Assembly: GCA_903918885.1 (NCBI GenBank)
Contig: CAIXFY010000074.1
Location: forward strand, 1-53,992
Length of the DNA stretch: 53,992 bases
Source of the DNA: an uncultured Verrucomicrobia subdivision 3 bacterium
Lineage (GTDB): Bacteria; Verrucomicrobiota; Verrucomicrobiia; Limisphaerales; UBA11358
Direction: 5' to 3'
This document shows, in pieces, positions 33,240 through 41,605 of this stretch (the first letter of the stretch is position 1; each line of letters opens with the position of its first letter). Made by a program: the position numbers and the translations under genes. The notes under the pieces were generated by a model. That model was not told the origin of the DNA and searched no databases. It saw nothing but the letters and a program-made list of their open reading frames with translations.

Positions 33240-34418
33240 TCACCGGAGTTTCAGCGTTGCCAACGCCACCACCGCGCAGAGCACGCAAAGAATAAAGAAC
33301 CGCATCACCACCTGCGATTCGTGCCAGCCTTTCTTTTGAAAATGATGATGCAGCGGCGCCATCAGAAAAATTCTTTGTCCCGTGCCGGTGCGGATGCGCG
33401 TAAATTTGAACCAGCCCTTCTGCAAAATCACCGAGACCGCCTCCGCCACGAACACGCCGCCCGCGATGACCAGCACGAACGGCTGATGGATCAGCACCGC
33501 CACGATGCCGAACGCGCCGCCGAGCGCCAGCGAGCCGGTGTCGCCCATGAACACCTGCGCCGGATGACAGTTAAACCACAAAAATCCCAGCCCCGCGCCG
33601 AGCAGCGCCGCGCAAAACACCGTCAACTCGCCCGCGCCGGCGACATACGGAATTTGCAGATACGCCGCCGCCTTGATGTTGCCGGCGAGATAGGTGAAAA
33701 ACAAAAACACAAACCCGACAATCAGCGTGCAGCCGGTCGCCAAACCGTCGAGCCCGTCGGTCAAATTCACCGCGTTCGAGCTGCCGACGATGGCGAGCGC
33801 CACGATGATGACGCCGAACACCGCGCCGATGTGCAGCGGATATTTGTAGAACGGCAGCATCAGCGTCGAGACGAGATTGCTGTGCCAGACGCTTTTCACG
33901 CCGAGCAGATGCAGCTCGCTTTTCGCCGGCAGATTCCACAAATAAATTCCCACAAAAATCGCCAGCGCAAACTGCGTGATCAGCTTCACGCGCGGAGGCG
34001 TGCCGCCGCCGGACTGCTTCAAAATTTTCGCGTAGTCGTCGTAAAAACCCAGCCCTGCCAGCACCAGCACCGAGAGCATCGTGAGTTCCACCTGCGCGTT
34101 CCACTGCGCCCAGAGCATCGTCGACAGCACGAGCGACAGCACGATGAGGATGCCGCCCATCGTGGGCGTGCCTTTTTTGTCCACGACATGCTGCACGCCG
34201 GCTTCCTGCGCCTTGTCCGCGTATTCCTGGCCGAACCGCTGCGCCTTCAGCCAGCGGATGACGCCCGGCCCGAGCCACCAGCAAAACACGAGCGAAGTGA
34301 TCGCCGCGCCGGCGCTGCGCACCGTGATGTATTTGAACAGGCGCAAAAACGCCAGCCGCGACTCCCATTCGGAGCCGTGCGCCCAGTCCAAAATGTATTG
34401 GCTCAAAAGATAAAGCAT
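33240..34418 (-). CDS. mraY: Phospho-MurNAc-pentapeptide translocase
   Basis: A 392-residue integral membrane enzyme that attaches phospho-MurNAc-pentapeptide to undecaprenyl phosphate, producing lipid I. About ten membrane segments are visible. The conserved motifs are KKGTPTMGGILIV, DDYAKI (Mg-binding DD), NAVNLTDGLDGLATG, FLWFNCHPAQVFMGDTGSLALGG and the histidine loop APLHHHFQKKGW. The start is an ATG. It lies 38 bp downstream of the small secreted protein gene. Confidence 0.97.
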   Translation of the reverse strand: MLYLLSQYILDWAHGSEWESRLAFLRLFKYITVRSAGAAITSLVFCWWLGPGVIRWLKAQRFGQEYADKAQEAGVQHVVDKKGTPTMGGILIVLSLVLSTMLWAQWNAQVELTMLSVLVLAGLGFYDDYAKILKQSGGGTPPRVKLITQFALAIFVGIYLWNLPAKSELHLLGVKSVWHSNLVSTLMLPFYKYPLHIGAVFGVIIVALAIVGSSNAVNLTDGLDGLATGCTLIVGFVFLFFTYLAGNIKAAAYLQIPYVAGAGELTVFCAALLGAGLGFLWFNCHPAQVFMGDTGSLALGGAFGIVAVLIHQPFVLVIAGGVFVAEAVSVILQKGWFKFTRIRTGTGQRIFLMAPLHHHFQKKGWHESQVVMRFFILCVLCAVVALATLKLR

Positions 34419-34456
34419 TTCAATTTTTCAAAATTCAAAAAACAAACTTCTGAAAT

Positions 34457-34912
34457 TCATTTTTTGGATGAATCCATTATAAATTTATCCAACGCATCGT
34501 CTGCTAATTCTTTTTTCTGTTTTATTGTCGTCAGCTCTTTAGTGCTCAAAGGTCTTACCGTGCCATCTGGCTGCCGTCTGAACATTTCAAAATCTCCATT
34601 TTTCGGAGAAAAAACAGCAACAGATTCTAAAACGCCATCACGATTATTATCGGATTCAACCATTTCCAACTTACCGTTCACAAAGTAGGCGCGTGAAACA
34701 GTTGCCAATTCCCCATGTTTGTTCTTGCGGCTCACAATTTGGAGCACCTTCAATTTCCCACGACAGATAGTTTCGATTCGAACAACTGGTTTTCCATCAG
34801 CTCCTGTTTGCTCCGAAACTTTAGTAGTGATGTCATCCACGATGTTCGTAGTCGTGATGTCCGCTCCAAGTGCTGATAAACAAAACAAACACAAAATGAT
34901 AATTGCTTTCAT
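34457..34912 (-). CDS. Small secreted protein of unknown function inside dcw cluster
   Basis: A 151-residue protein with a signal peptide (MKAIIILCLFCLSALGA). The mature part has charged, EF-hand-like acidic stretches such as ESDNNRDGVLESV and a VRPLSTKEL segment; no family was recognised. The ATG at 34912 fits a signal peptide better than the in-frame ATG at 34933. The gene is markedly more AT-rich than murF and mraY on either side, suggesting a later insertion into the cluster. Confidence 0.72.
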   Translation of the reverse strand: MKAIIILCLFCLSALGADITTTNIVDDITTKVSEQTGADGKPVVRIETICRGKLKVLQIVSRKNKHGELATVSRAYFVNGKLEMVESDNNRDGVLESVAVFSPKNGDFEMFRRQPDGTVRPLSTKELTTIKQKKELADDALDKFIMDSSKK

Positions 34913-34935
34913 AAATTTGTGATGGTTTAACATTT

Positions 34936-36375
34936 TTATTTCTCCGCCTTCAGCATTTCCGCAATCCGCTCCAGCCGCGCCGCGCGCGACGCCTTCAACA
35001 GCACCACGTCGCCCGGCTTCACAAAACTCCGCACCACGCCCAGCGCCGCCTCGACCTCCGCAAATTCAAACACGCGCATCAGCCCCGCGTCGCGCGCCGC
35101 CTGCCCCGTGACCGCCGCCATCTTGCCGACCGCGAACAACTGCCCGACCGCCAGCTCCGCCGCGCGCCGCCCGACCTCCGCGTGTGCCGCCGCGCTGTGC
35201 GCGCCGAGTTCCGCCATGTCGCCGAGCACCGCCACGCGCCGGCCCTGCAACGGCAGGCCGCACAGCGTTTCCAGCGCCGCGATGGTCGAATCCGCGTTGG
35301 CATTGTAGCTGTCGTCCAGCACGCGCACGCCGTTCGCCTCCCAAAAATTCAGGCGCATCTTCGCCGGCTGACATTCGGCCAGGCCGCGCGAAATCTCTTC
35401 GCGCGTCAAACCCAGTTCCGCGCCAATCGCAATCGCCAAGAGTGAATTCACGGCCTGATGTTTGCCCAGCAAATTCACGCGATACTCGCCGGAAAAATCC
35501 GGCGCGGCTGTAGCGGCGGTCTGTGACCGCCGTGCTTCTTCATCTCCGCCCCGGCGCTCACAGAGCGCCGCTACAGAAAACGTCACGCCGTTTTTATCCA
35601 GCCGAACTTTCTTCGCGCACCAATCGTTCTTCTCACCAAAACCAACACGGACAACTTGCGCCTTCGTCCGCGCCGCAATCTTATCCGACCACTCGCTGTC
35701 ACCGTTCAAAAATAATTTTCCATCCGCCGGCAGCAATTCCGCAAGCCAGCCTTCTTCCTGCGCCACACCAGCGACATCGCCAAAAAATTCCAGATGCTCG
35801 CGTCCGATGCTCGTGATGACGCCGAACTTTGGCGCGATCATTTTCACCAGCGGCGCGAGTTCACCGGGATGGTTCGTGCCGGCTTCCAGCACGGCGGCCT
35901 GATGCGATTTCTCCAGCCGCAACAAGGTCATCGGCACGCCGATGTCGTTGTTAAAACTCGACTCGCTCCACAGCGTCGAAAATTTCTGGCGCAGCACGGA
36001 CGCCAGCAGTTCCTTCACCGTCGTCTTGCCATTCGAGCCGCCGACCGCCACGACCGGTAAAGTAAATTCGCGCCGATACGCTGCCGCCAATTTGCCGAGC
36101 GCCGCGCGAACATCTTTTACCGCCAGCAACGGACAATTCAGCACGAACGCCGGAACCTTTTTCTTCTCGACGACGATGGCCGCGACGCCTTTCACCGCCA
36201 CTTCGGCAACAAAATCGTGGCCGTCAAACTTGTCACCTTTGATGGCAAAGAACAAATCGCCCGCTTTCGCCGCGCGGGAATCGGTGCAGACGGCTTTCAC
36301 TTCCGCGTCCGCCGCGACACCGATGATTTCGGCACCGCAGGCTTCGGCAATCCATTTCAACGAGCGCGTTTCCAC
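34936..36375 (-). CDS. murF: UDP-MurNAc-tripeptide--D-alanyl-D-alanine ligase
   Basis: A 479-residue Mur ligase adding D-Ala-D-Ala to the UDP-MurNAc tripeptide. The ATP loop is AVGGSNGKTTVKELL, followed by SFNNDIGVPMTLLRL, EAGTNHPGEL and RVLDDSYNANADSTIAALETL. The start is a GTG at 36375. About 23 residues in the middle (VAALCERRGGDEEARRSQTA region) are encoded by an inserted palindromic element (35508-35576) that keeps the frame. It is the only Mur ligase of the MurC-F set in the window. Confidence 0.95.
   Translation of the reverse strand: METRSLKWIAEACGAEIIGVAADAEVKAVCTDSRAAKAGDLFFAIKGDKFDGHDFVAEVAVKGVAAIVVEKKKVPAFVLNCPLLAVKDVRAALGKLAAAYRREFTLPVVAVGGSNGKTTVKELLASVLRQKFSTLWSESSFNNDIGVPMTLLRLEKSHQAAVLEAGTNHPGELAPLVKMIAPKFGVITSIGREHLEFFGDVAGVAQEEGWLAELLPADGKLFLNGDSEWSDKIAARTKAQVVRVGFGEKNDWCAKKVRLDKNGVTFSVAALCERRGGDEEARRSQTAATAAPDFSGEYRVNLLGKHQAVNSLLAIAIGAELGLTREEISRGLAECQPAKMRLNFWEANGVRVLDDSYNANADSTIAALETLCGLPLQGRRVAVLGDMAELGAHSAAAHAEVGRRAAELAVGQLFAVGKMAAVTGQAARDAGLMRVFEFAEVEAALGVVRSFVKPGDVVLLKASRAARLERIAEMLKAEK
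35508..35576. repeat. REPIN-like element (family A) inside murF
   Basis: The 69-bp element begins CTGTAG and ends CTACAG. It holds two hairpins in inverted orientation, GCGGCGGTCTGTGACCGCCG and CGGCGCTCACAGAGCGCCG, separated by about 19 bp. A copy of the same design lies at 39461. Its length is a multiple of three, so it encodes 23 extra residues of MurF without a frameshift. Confidence 0.82.
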
Positions 36376-36379
36376 AATT

Positions 36380-37108
36380 TTATTTCAGCAAAAAAGTTGC
36401 CGTCACCACCGCCGTGATGGTTTTCTGGCGCGAGCTGGTGTCGCTCTCGCCCTGCCAGCTCGTCGCGACGCTGTGCAGCGGCGTGATCTGAAAAATTCCC
36501 TGATCGGCGCTTTGCAAACGCGCGATGCTGCGGCCGCCTTGCGATGCGATTTGCTCGGCGCGGGCGCGGGCATCCTTCGTCGCATCGGCGAGCATCTCGA
36601 TCTTGGTCTCGCCGGATTTAGTGTAGATGAACTGCGGCGGCGACACGGTGAAAATCACACCCTGCTCCACGAGTGGCGTGCTGTCGAGTTTGTCGAGTCG
36701 GTCCACGTCGCTAGATTCCACGGACACGGACTGCGACAGCTTGAAACCTGTCGTGCGCTGCGACACAAAGCCGTCCGGCGCCTTTTGCGTAGCCTTCAAT
36801 TCCTCAATATTGATGGGCGAAAAATTGGATGCCACCCCGGCGTCGCCGAGAAATTTCACCACCAGCGCGCGGTTTGCTTGAATCTTGTGCTGCGCGTCCA
36901 GCAGCGTTTCCGCCTCGACCTGAAAATTGCCGGACCAGATGGCGAGGTCGGACTCAATACTCTTTTGCACCGAACCCTTGACGGCGACGAACTGCGAATT
37001 TTTAATTTTCATCCACGCGCTCGTGCCGAGCATCGCGGACAACACCAGGCCAGCGGCCAAAAACAGGCCGGCCAGCATACCAAAAAGTTGGGGGCGTGAT
37101 TCGTTCAT
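36380..37108 (-). CDS. SIMPL (DUF541) domain protein
   Basis: A 242-residue protein with one N-terminal membrane anchor (about 10-32) and a SIMPL/DUF541 periplasmic domain (VKGSVQKSIESDLAIWSGNFQVEAETLLDAQ, and near the end DATKDARARAEQIASQGG). Proteins of this family are linked to envelope stress but have no defined reaction. It lies between ftsI and murF, 4 bp from each, in the place of murE in the standard gene order. Membership of the division operon suggests an envelope role (inference). Confidence 0.85.
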   Translation of the reverse strand: MNESRPQLFGMLAGLFLAAGLVLSAMLGTSAWMKIKNSQFVAVKGSVQKSIESDLAIWSGNFQVEAETLLDAQHKIQANRALVVKFLGDAGVASNFSPINIEELKATQKAPDGFVSQRTTGFKLSQSVSVESSDVDRLDKLDSTPLVEQGVIFTVSPPQFIYTKSGETKIEMLADATKDARARAEQIASQGGRSIARLQSADQGIFQITPLHSVATSWQGESDTSSRQKTITAVVTATFLLK

Positions 37109-37112
37109 AAAT

Positions 37113-38996
37113 TCAAAGTTTGCGGGTGGCGTTTTCCACGATGAGCGCGGACGGATTGTTGGTCATGCGGCTGGGATCGGGCAGAATATTCAAATAACTG
37201 GCACAACGCTCGGCGATGTCGCGGAACACCGGGCCGCAAACTTTGCCGCCGTAATAACCTTCCTTCGGCTCGTCCATCACAACGGAGATGCAAAGTTCGG
37301 GATTGTCCGCCGGAAAAAATCCGATGAACGATGAAATATATTTACCCGGCGCGTAAGCACCGTTCTCCGCCTTTTGCGCCGTGCCGGTTTTGCCGGCGAC
37401 GACATAATTTTTTAACGCCGCGTCGGGCGCAGTGCCGCCTTTTGTCGGCACGGTTTTCAGCGCCTCAACCATGTCCAGATAAGATTTTTCGCTAATGACC
37501 TGACGAACGCGTTCCGGCGCGTAGCGCTGCACCACCGAGCCATCGCGTTCCTGAAGTTGTTTCACGATCATCGGCCGCATCAGCACGCCGTGGTTGGCGA
37601 TGGCCGCCATCGCGTAAAGCATCTGCAACCGCGTCACCGCGACGCCATGGCCCATTGGAATCTGCGCGATGGAAACCTTGCTCCAATTTTTCACCGGATA
37701 CAAAAATCCGCGCGCCTCGCCCGGCAGCGGAATGCCGGTGCGCTGGCCGAAACCGTAATTCCACGCGTAGTCGTAAAGGTTTTGCTCGCCGAGCCTGATG
37801 CCAATTTTCGCCGCGCCGATGTTGGACGATTTCGTGATGACGCTTTTCACCGTCTCGTTGCCGAGGCTTTCGTGATCGTGCAGCACGCGACCGGCAAAGG
37901 CAAAATGTCCATTCTCGCAAAACACCGGATCGCTCAAATGCGCGATGCCGGCATTCAATGCGCCGGAGACGACGACGATTTTGAAAGTCGATCCTGGTTC
38001 AACGACATCGGTCAGCACGCGGTTGCGCGTTTCCGGCGTGATGGTGTTCGGCTGGTTCGGGTCGTAATTCGGCAGCGACGCCATCGCCAAAATCTCGCCG
38101 GTCTTCGGGCGCATGACGATGCCGGTGATGCTGCGCGGCGTGTGTTTTTGCAGCGCGTCAGCCAGCGCCGTCTCGACGATATGCTGCACCACGGAATCCA
38201 CCGTCAGCACGACATTCAGCCCGTCGCGCGGATGCACATCCTCGTCGCGCAACGCCACCAGCTCGTGCTGCGCGCGGTCGGTCTCGGTGACTTTCCAGCC
38301 GGCGACGCCGCCCAATTGCTTGTTCATCGCGAGTTCCACGCCGTCGCGCCCGACGATTTGCGAAACCAGCCGACCGCTGATTTTTTCTTCTTCCGCCGCG
38401 GGAAAACCGATGACCTGCGACGCCAGCGAGCCGTTGGGATAAACGCGCATCTGGTCGGGCTCGGTGAAAATCGCGTGCTGGCGGAGGTTGCGGACAAATT
38501 CCTTTTGCGAGCGCGGCAATTTTTTTTCGTCCACCCCAAAGGTGAGATTCGTCATCGCCGTGACAACTTGCCGCCAGGTGTCGTCGGAAATATTTTTGGC
38601 GAGCCGGACATAATGCAGGTTGTTCGTGACGATTTCGCCCTTCGCGTTGCGCGCGAGGCGCGGCGTGAGCTTTTGCGCGAGCTCGTTTTCGTTGAGCTGG
38701 AGCAGCGGCGCGATGGCGCGGGCGACGAGCGGCTGAAAAGTGCCGATGATCGACGGGTCGGCGCAGATGGTTTTCACCGGCACGCTCGTGGCGAGGATGT
38801 TGCCGTTGACATCGAGGATGTCGCCACGGCGCGGTGCCTGCCAGTATTCGTGCTGCGTATTTTGCTCGGCCTTGACGCTGAGTTCGTCGTGACGCAACAC
38901 CTGCAAATCCACCAGCCGGTAGCTCAATCCGGCAAACGCCAGCCCCAGAAATGCGAGGAGCAGCAGCGCGCGGCGGATTTGTTGCTTGTTGGTCAT
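37113..38996 (-). CDS. ftsI: Division-specific peptidoglycan transpeptidase (PBP)
   Basis: A 627-residue class B penicillin-binding protein that cross-links septal peptidoglycan. It has a membrane anchor (about 9-27), the pedestal start RRGDILDVNGNILATS, and the transpeptidase motifs S336-T-F-K339, S390-S-N392 and K536-T-G. The region FIGFFPADNPELCISVVMDEPK is typical of FtsI/Pbp2. It follows ftsL by 79 bp. The partner polymerase is presumably FtsW in the same cluster. Confidence 0.95.
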   Translation of the reverse strand: MTNKQQIRRALLLLAFLGLAFAGLSYRLVDLQVLRHDELSVKAEQNTQHEYWQAPRRGDILDVNGNILATSVPVKTICADPSIIGTFQPLVARAIAPLLQLNENELAQKLTPRLARNAKGEIVTNNLHYVRLAKNISDDTWRQVVTAMTNLTFGVDEKKLPRSQKEFVRNLRQHAIFTEPDQMRVYPNGSLASQVIGFPAAEEEKISGRLVSQIVGRDGVELAMNKQLGGVAGWKVTETDRAQHELVALRDEDVHPRDGLNVVLTVDSVVQHIVETALADALQKHTPRSITGIVMRPKTGEILAMASLPNYDPNQPNTITPETRNRVLTDVVEPGSTFKIVVVSGALNAGIAHLSDPVFCENGHFAFAGRVLHDHESLGNETVKSVITKSSNIGAAKIGIRLGEQNLYDYAWNYGFGQRTGIPLPGEARGFLYPVKNWSKVSIAQIPMGHGVAVTRLQMLYAMAAIANHGVLMRPMIVKQLQERDGSVVQRYAPERVRQVISEKSYLDMVEALKTVPTKGGTAPDAALKNYVVAGKTGTAQKAENGAYAPGKYISSFIGFFPADNPELCISVVMDEPKEGYYGGKVCGPVFRDIAERCASYLNILPDPSRMTNNPSALIVENATRKL

Positions 38997-39075
38997 CCTA
39001 AAAACGGCCAGCCGCCCGTGGCGATCGGTTCCTCAACCAACGGCGTCACGAGCGGCGGCCAAAATTTATTTTTGT

Positions 39076-39453
39076 TTACGGCGTGAGTTCGGTCACCGGC
39101 CGCTGGGCGAACTGGCGTGAACTGTTTTTTTCCGGCGCGACCGGCGTTTCTGTCAGCCGCACGACCTGCATCGGCGTGGCTGGCGCGAGGCCGAGATTCA
39201 GCTCCTTCGCGCGGCGGTCAATCATCACCGGCGAATGCAAAATCGAAATCTGGTCGCCGAGGCGCTTGTTGTCATTCTGCAACTGCGCGAGCTTCGTCTC
39301 GCGCTGGCGAATCTGCTGGCCGAGCCGGTAAATCTCATTCTTCTGCCAGACATAGCCGACCGCCGAGCCGCCGATAAGCAGGCACAAAAACGACGCCTTC
39401 AGCGCCGGCCCAAACCGGATCGCCGCCGCCTGATTTTTACGATTTTTGGCCAT
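39076..39453 (-). CDS. ftsL: FtsL-like bitopic coiled-coil protein
   Basis: A 125-residue protein with a basic N-terminus, one membrane helix (about 18-36) and a leucine-zipper-like coiled coil (QQIRQRETKLAQLQNDNKRLGDQISIL), then the RAKELNLGLAPATPMQVVRL segment usual for FtsL. FtsL forms a divisome subcomplex with FtsQ and FtsB. Identification relies on size, topology and position between rsmH and ftsI, as FtsL sequences are poorly conserved. Confidence 0.85.
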   Translation of the reverse strand: MAKNRKNQAAAIRFGPALKASFLCLLIGGSAVGYVWQKNEIYRLGQQIRQRETKLAQLQNDNKRLGDQISILHSPVMIDRRAKELNLGLAPATPMQVVRLTETPVAPEKNSSRQFAQRPVTELTP

Positions 39454-39460
39454 TTTCTAT

Positions 39461-39519
39461 TTGTAGCGTCGCTCTGTGAGCGTCGCATTTTTTCCGGCGG
39501 TCACAGACCGCCGCTACAA
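39461..39519. repeat. REPIN-like element (family A) between ftsL and rsmH
   Basis: The 59-bp element begins TTGTAG and ends CTACAA, with hairpins GCGTCGCTCTGTGAGCGTCG and CGGCGGTCACAGACCGCCG in inverted orientation. It fills almost the whole gap between the rsmH stop (39520) and the ftsL start (39453). It matches the element inside murF in arms and layout. It could form a transcript hairpin affecting downstream expression. Confidence 0.82.
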
Positions 39520-40452
39520 TCAAATTTTCTCCAGCACCCGCAACTGCGCGCTTCGGGCGCGCGGATTTTCTTTCAATTCAACTTCGCCCGGCAAAATCGC
39601 CTTGCGCGAAACCCATTTCAGTTCCGGCACAATCGGCGTTCGCAATTCCGGCACGTCCACTTCGCCCGGAAACGTGTAATCGCGAGTCTTTTCGCGCCCA
39701 AATTCTTTCACCACGCGATCTTCCAGCGAGTGAAAGGTAATCACCGCCAGCCGTCCGCCCGGCTTCAAAATTTTCACCGCCGATTTCAGTCCGCATTTAA
39801 GCGAGCCAATTTCATCGTTCACCGCGATCCGCAACGCTTGAAAAATCTTTGTCGCCGGATGCGACTTTTTTCCGTGACGCGGCGCGAGTCGCTCAATTAA
39901 ATCGGCCAACTGCTTCGTCGTCTCAAATTTTCGCAACGCGCGGTCGTGGACAATCGCTTTTGCAAACCGGCGCGAATCGCGCTCGTCGCCAAATTCCCAA
40001 AAAATCCTCGCCAGCGGTTCCGCGTCTTCGCCGTTCACCAAATCGGCGGCGGTCAGTTTTTGCCGGTGATCCATCCGCATATCGAGCGGCCCGTCTTGCA
40101 TGAAACTAAATCCGCGTTCCGCGACATCCAGTTGCGGCGAACTCACGCCCAAATCCAGCAGCACGCCGTCGCAACTTTTTTCCGCGACCCAGTCCGCCAG
40201 TTCCGCAAAATTTCCGCGCCGGATTTCAAACCGCCCGGCAAAATTTTCCGCCAGTCGTGCCTTGGCGGTTTCAACCGCGACGCCATCGCGATCGCACCCA
40301 GACAGCCATCCAGTCGGCGAACTCGCGGCCAGAATGCTCGCCGCGTGACCAGCTCCACCGAGCGTCCCGTCGGCGTAACGGCCGTGCGGGTGCGGCTTCA
40401 GCGCGGCCAGCACCTCCGCCGCCATCACTGGTTTGTGAATGAATTCGGGCAC
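39520..40452 (-). CDS. rsmH: 16S rRNA (cytosine-1402-N4)-methyltransferase
   Basis: A 310-residue methyltransferase (MraW) acting on C1402 of 16S rRNA. Motifs are HKPVMAAEVLAAL, ADGTLGGAGHAASIL (SAM site), LLDLGVSSPQLDVAERGFSF, GPLDMRMD and VITFHSLEDRVVKEF. The length is normal. It lies 9 bp downstream of the unknown gene that follows mraZ. Confidence 0.97.
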   Translation of the reverse strand: MPEFIHKPVMAAEVLAALKPHPHGRYADGTLGGAGHAASILAASSPTGWLSGCDRDGVAVETAKARLAENFAGRFEIRRGNFAELADWVAEKSCDGVLLDLGVSSPQLDVAERGFSFMQDGPLDMRMDHRQKLTAADLVNGEDAEPLARIFWEFGDERDSRRFAKAIVHDRALRKFETTKQLADLIERLAPRHGKKSHPATKIFQALRIAVNDEIGSLKCGLKSAVKILKPGGRLAVITFHSLEDRVVKEFGREKTRDYTFPGEVDVPELRTPIVPELKWVSRKAILPGEVELKENPRARSAQLRVLEKI

Positions 40453-40461
40453 TGCGCATTT

Positions 40462-40956
40462 TCAATCAGCCCGCAACAGGCGTTCACCCATGAATTCCCA
40501 GGCCTGCCGCGCGGGCGGCAACGCCGCTGCCTCCGGTTGCGCGACGGTGCGGGACTTGACTGGCACCACTTCTATGTCGGCGTCCGCCAAATCGTTGTGA
40601 ATCACTTTCACGGCATCGAGCGAAAGCTCGACCTGAACGGCGTTGAGGGTAGGCGGTGCGACCGGTTCCGGCGCCCGAAACGGATTTAGCTTAGTCGCCC
40701 AACCTGCGGAGCGTTCAAGCTTCGCGGCGCGAGCGGTTGCCAGCGTCGGAATTTTCTGCGTTTTGGCCGCAACATAGGCAGAATACTTTTTCACTTCTGG
40801 CGCGATGGCGAGCGCGGCCTCTGCGGGTTTCGGCGAAAAAGGATTTTTCTCACCGTTGAATTTCGGCAGATAGACACCTTTTTTCTCGCGGTAGGCCACT
40901 TTGCCGCCGCCGCCAAAAAATGTTTTCCCTGCACCAAGTAGTTTTCCTAGGTTCAT
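40462..40956 (-). CDS. Unknown protein between mraZ and rsmH
   Basis: A 164-residue protein without signal peptide or membrane segment. Notable stretches are FFGGGGKVAYREKKGVYLPKF near the start, NPFSPKP and KLNPFRAPEP (an N-P-F repeat), and a C-terminal region SLDAVKVIHNDLADADIEVVPV. The ATG at 40956 (MNLGKLLG) is preferred because the longer frame overlaps mraZ. I do not recognise the family. Its place in the first operon segment suggests a lineage-specific division or envelope protein, but no function can be assigned. Confidence 0.72.
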   Translation of the reverse strand: MNLGKLLGAGKTFFGGGGKVAYREKKGVYLPKFNGEKNPFSPKPAEAALAIAPEVKKYSAYVAAKTQKIPTLATARAAKLERSAGWATKLNPFRAPEPVAPPTLNAVQVELSLDAVKVIHNDLADADIEVVPVKSRTVAQPEAAALPPARQAWEFMGERLLRAD

Positions 40957-40961
40957 ATTTT

Positions 40962-41426
40962 TTATTCCATGAATTTGAAGGCTTCGTGCGCGAGCATTGC
41001 GTCCGCCGCCTTGACTTTTTCGTAACGAGCCGGACTCCAAATTTCAAACCGGTCAAGCAGGCCGACGAGCACCGCCTCAACCTTGATGTCCGCCTTGCGC
41101 ACCATTTCGTCGGGGATGCAAATGCGGCCCGCCTTGTCGAGCGTCACCTGCGCGGATTCGCTGCCGATGAAACGCTTTAGATAAATTTTCTTCTCATCGC
41201 CCTTCGGCATCGCATCAATGTCCGCCATCAACTGCGCCATCTGCGCCGGCGGCAACACACGGAGGCAGATGCCAGCATTGTGCTTCGGCCAGAGCATCAT
41301 CGTCAGCTCGACGCCGTCATCCTCCGGCCGCCACTTCGCCGGAATCTGGACGCGCCGCTTCTCATCCACTCCGTGCCGGAAGCACGAATTATAGACGGCC
41401 AGCGAATCTGTTTTGGCGTCGCTCAT
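40962..41426 (-). CDS. mraZ: Transcriptional regulator MraZ
   Basis: A 154-residue protein with two AbrB-like MraZ repeats: DEKRRVQIPAKWR near the start and LDKAGRICIPDEMVRKADI in the second half, followed by RFEIWSPARYEK. MraZ binds TGGGN direct repeats upstream of its own gene and controls the dcw operon. Four such repeats lie at 41461-41495. It is the first gene of the cluster. Confidence 0.94.
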   Translation of the reverse strand: MSDAKTDSLAVYNSCFRHGVDEKRRVQIPAKWRPEDDGVELTMMLWPKHNAGICLRVLPPAQMAQLMADIDAMPKGDEKKIYLKRFIGSESAQVTLDKAGRICIPDEMVRKADIKVEAVLVGLLDRFEIWSPARYEKVKAADAMLAHEAFKFME

Positions 41427-41460
41427 TTTTATTCACCGAGATTCTGAAAACGACAGAATC

Positions 41461-41505
41461 ACCCACAACGACCCATTATTACCCATAATACCCCACCACT
41501 GTCAA
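41461..41505 (-). promoter_or_regulatory. mraZ promoter with four MraZ-box repeats
   Basis: On the minus strand TGGGG, TGGGT, TGGGT and TGGGT occur at exactly 10-bp spacing (plus-strand positions 41491, 41481, 41471 and 41461). A -35 TTGACA (41500-41505) and a -10 TAATAA (41476-41481), 18 bp apart, overlap the repeats, so MraZ binding would block RNA polymerase. The predicted leader before mraZ is about 43 nt. Confidence 0.88.
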
Positions 41506-41605
41506 CGGTTTTATGGCTCCGAAAGCGGTATTTATTCAAAAGTTATTCACAATTTGCCGGCGATGTGAATTGTCAGCCCCCGCCCCGCTCCGTTACGCTC
41601 GCTTG

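Noticed and set aside
33123-34688. 521-codon plus-strand frame opposite mraY
   Set aside because: Shadow of mraY: rich in His, Arg and Gln with no domain, and no ribosome-binding site.
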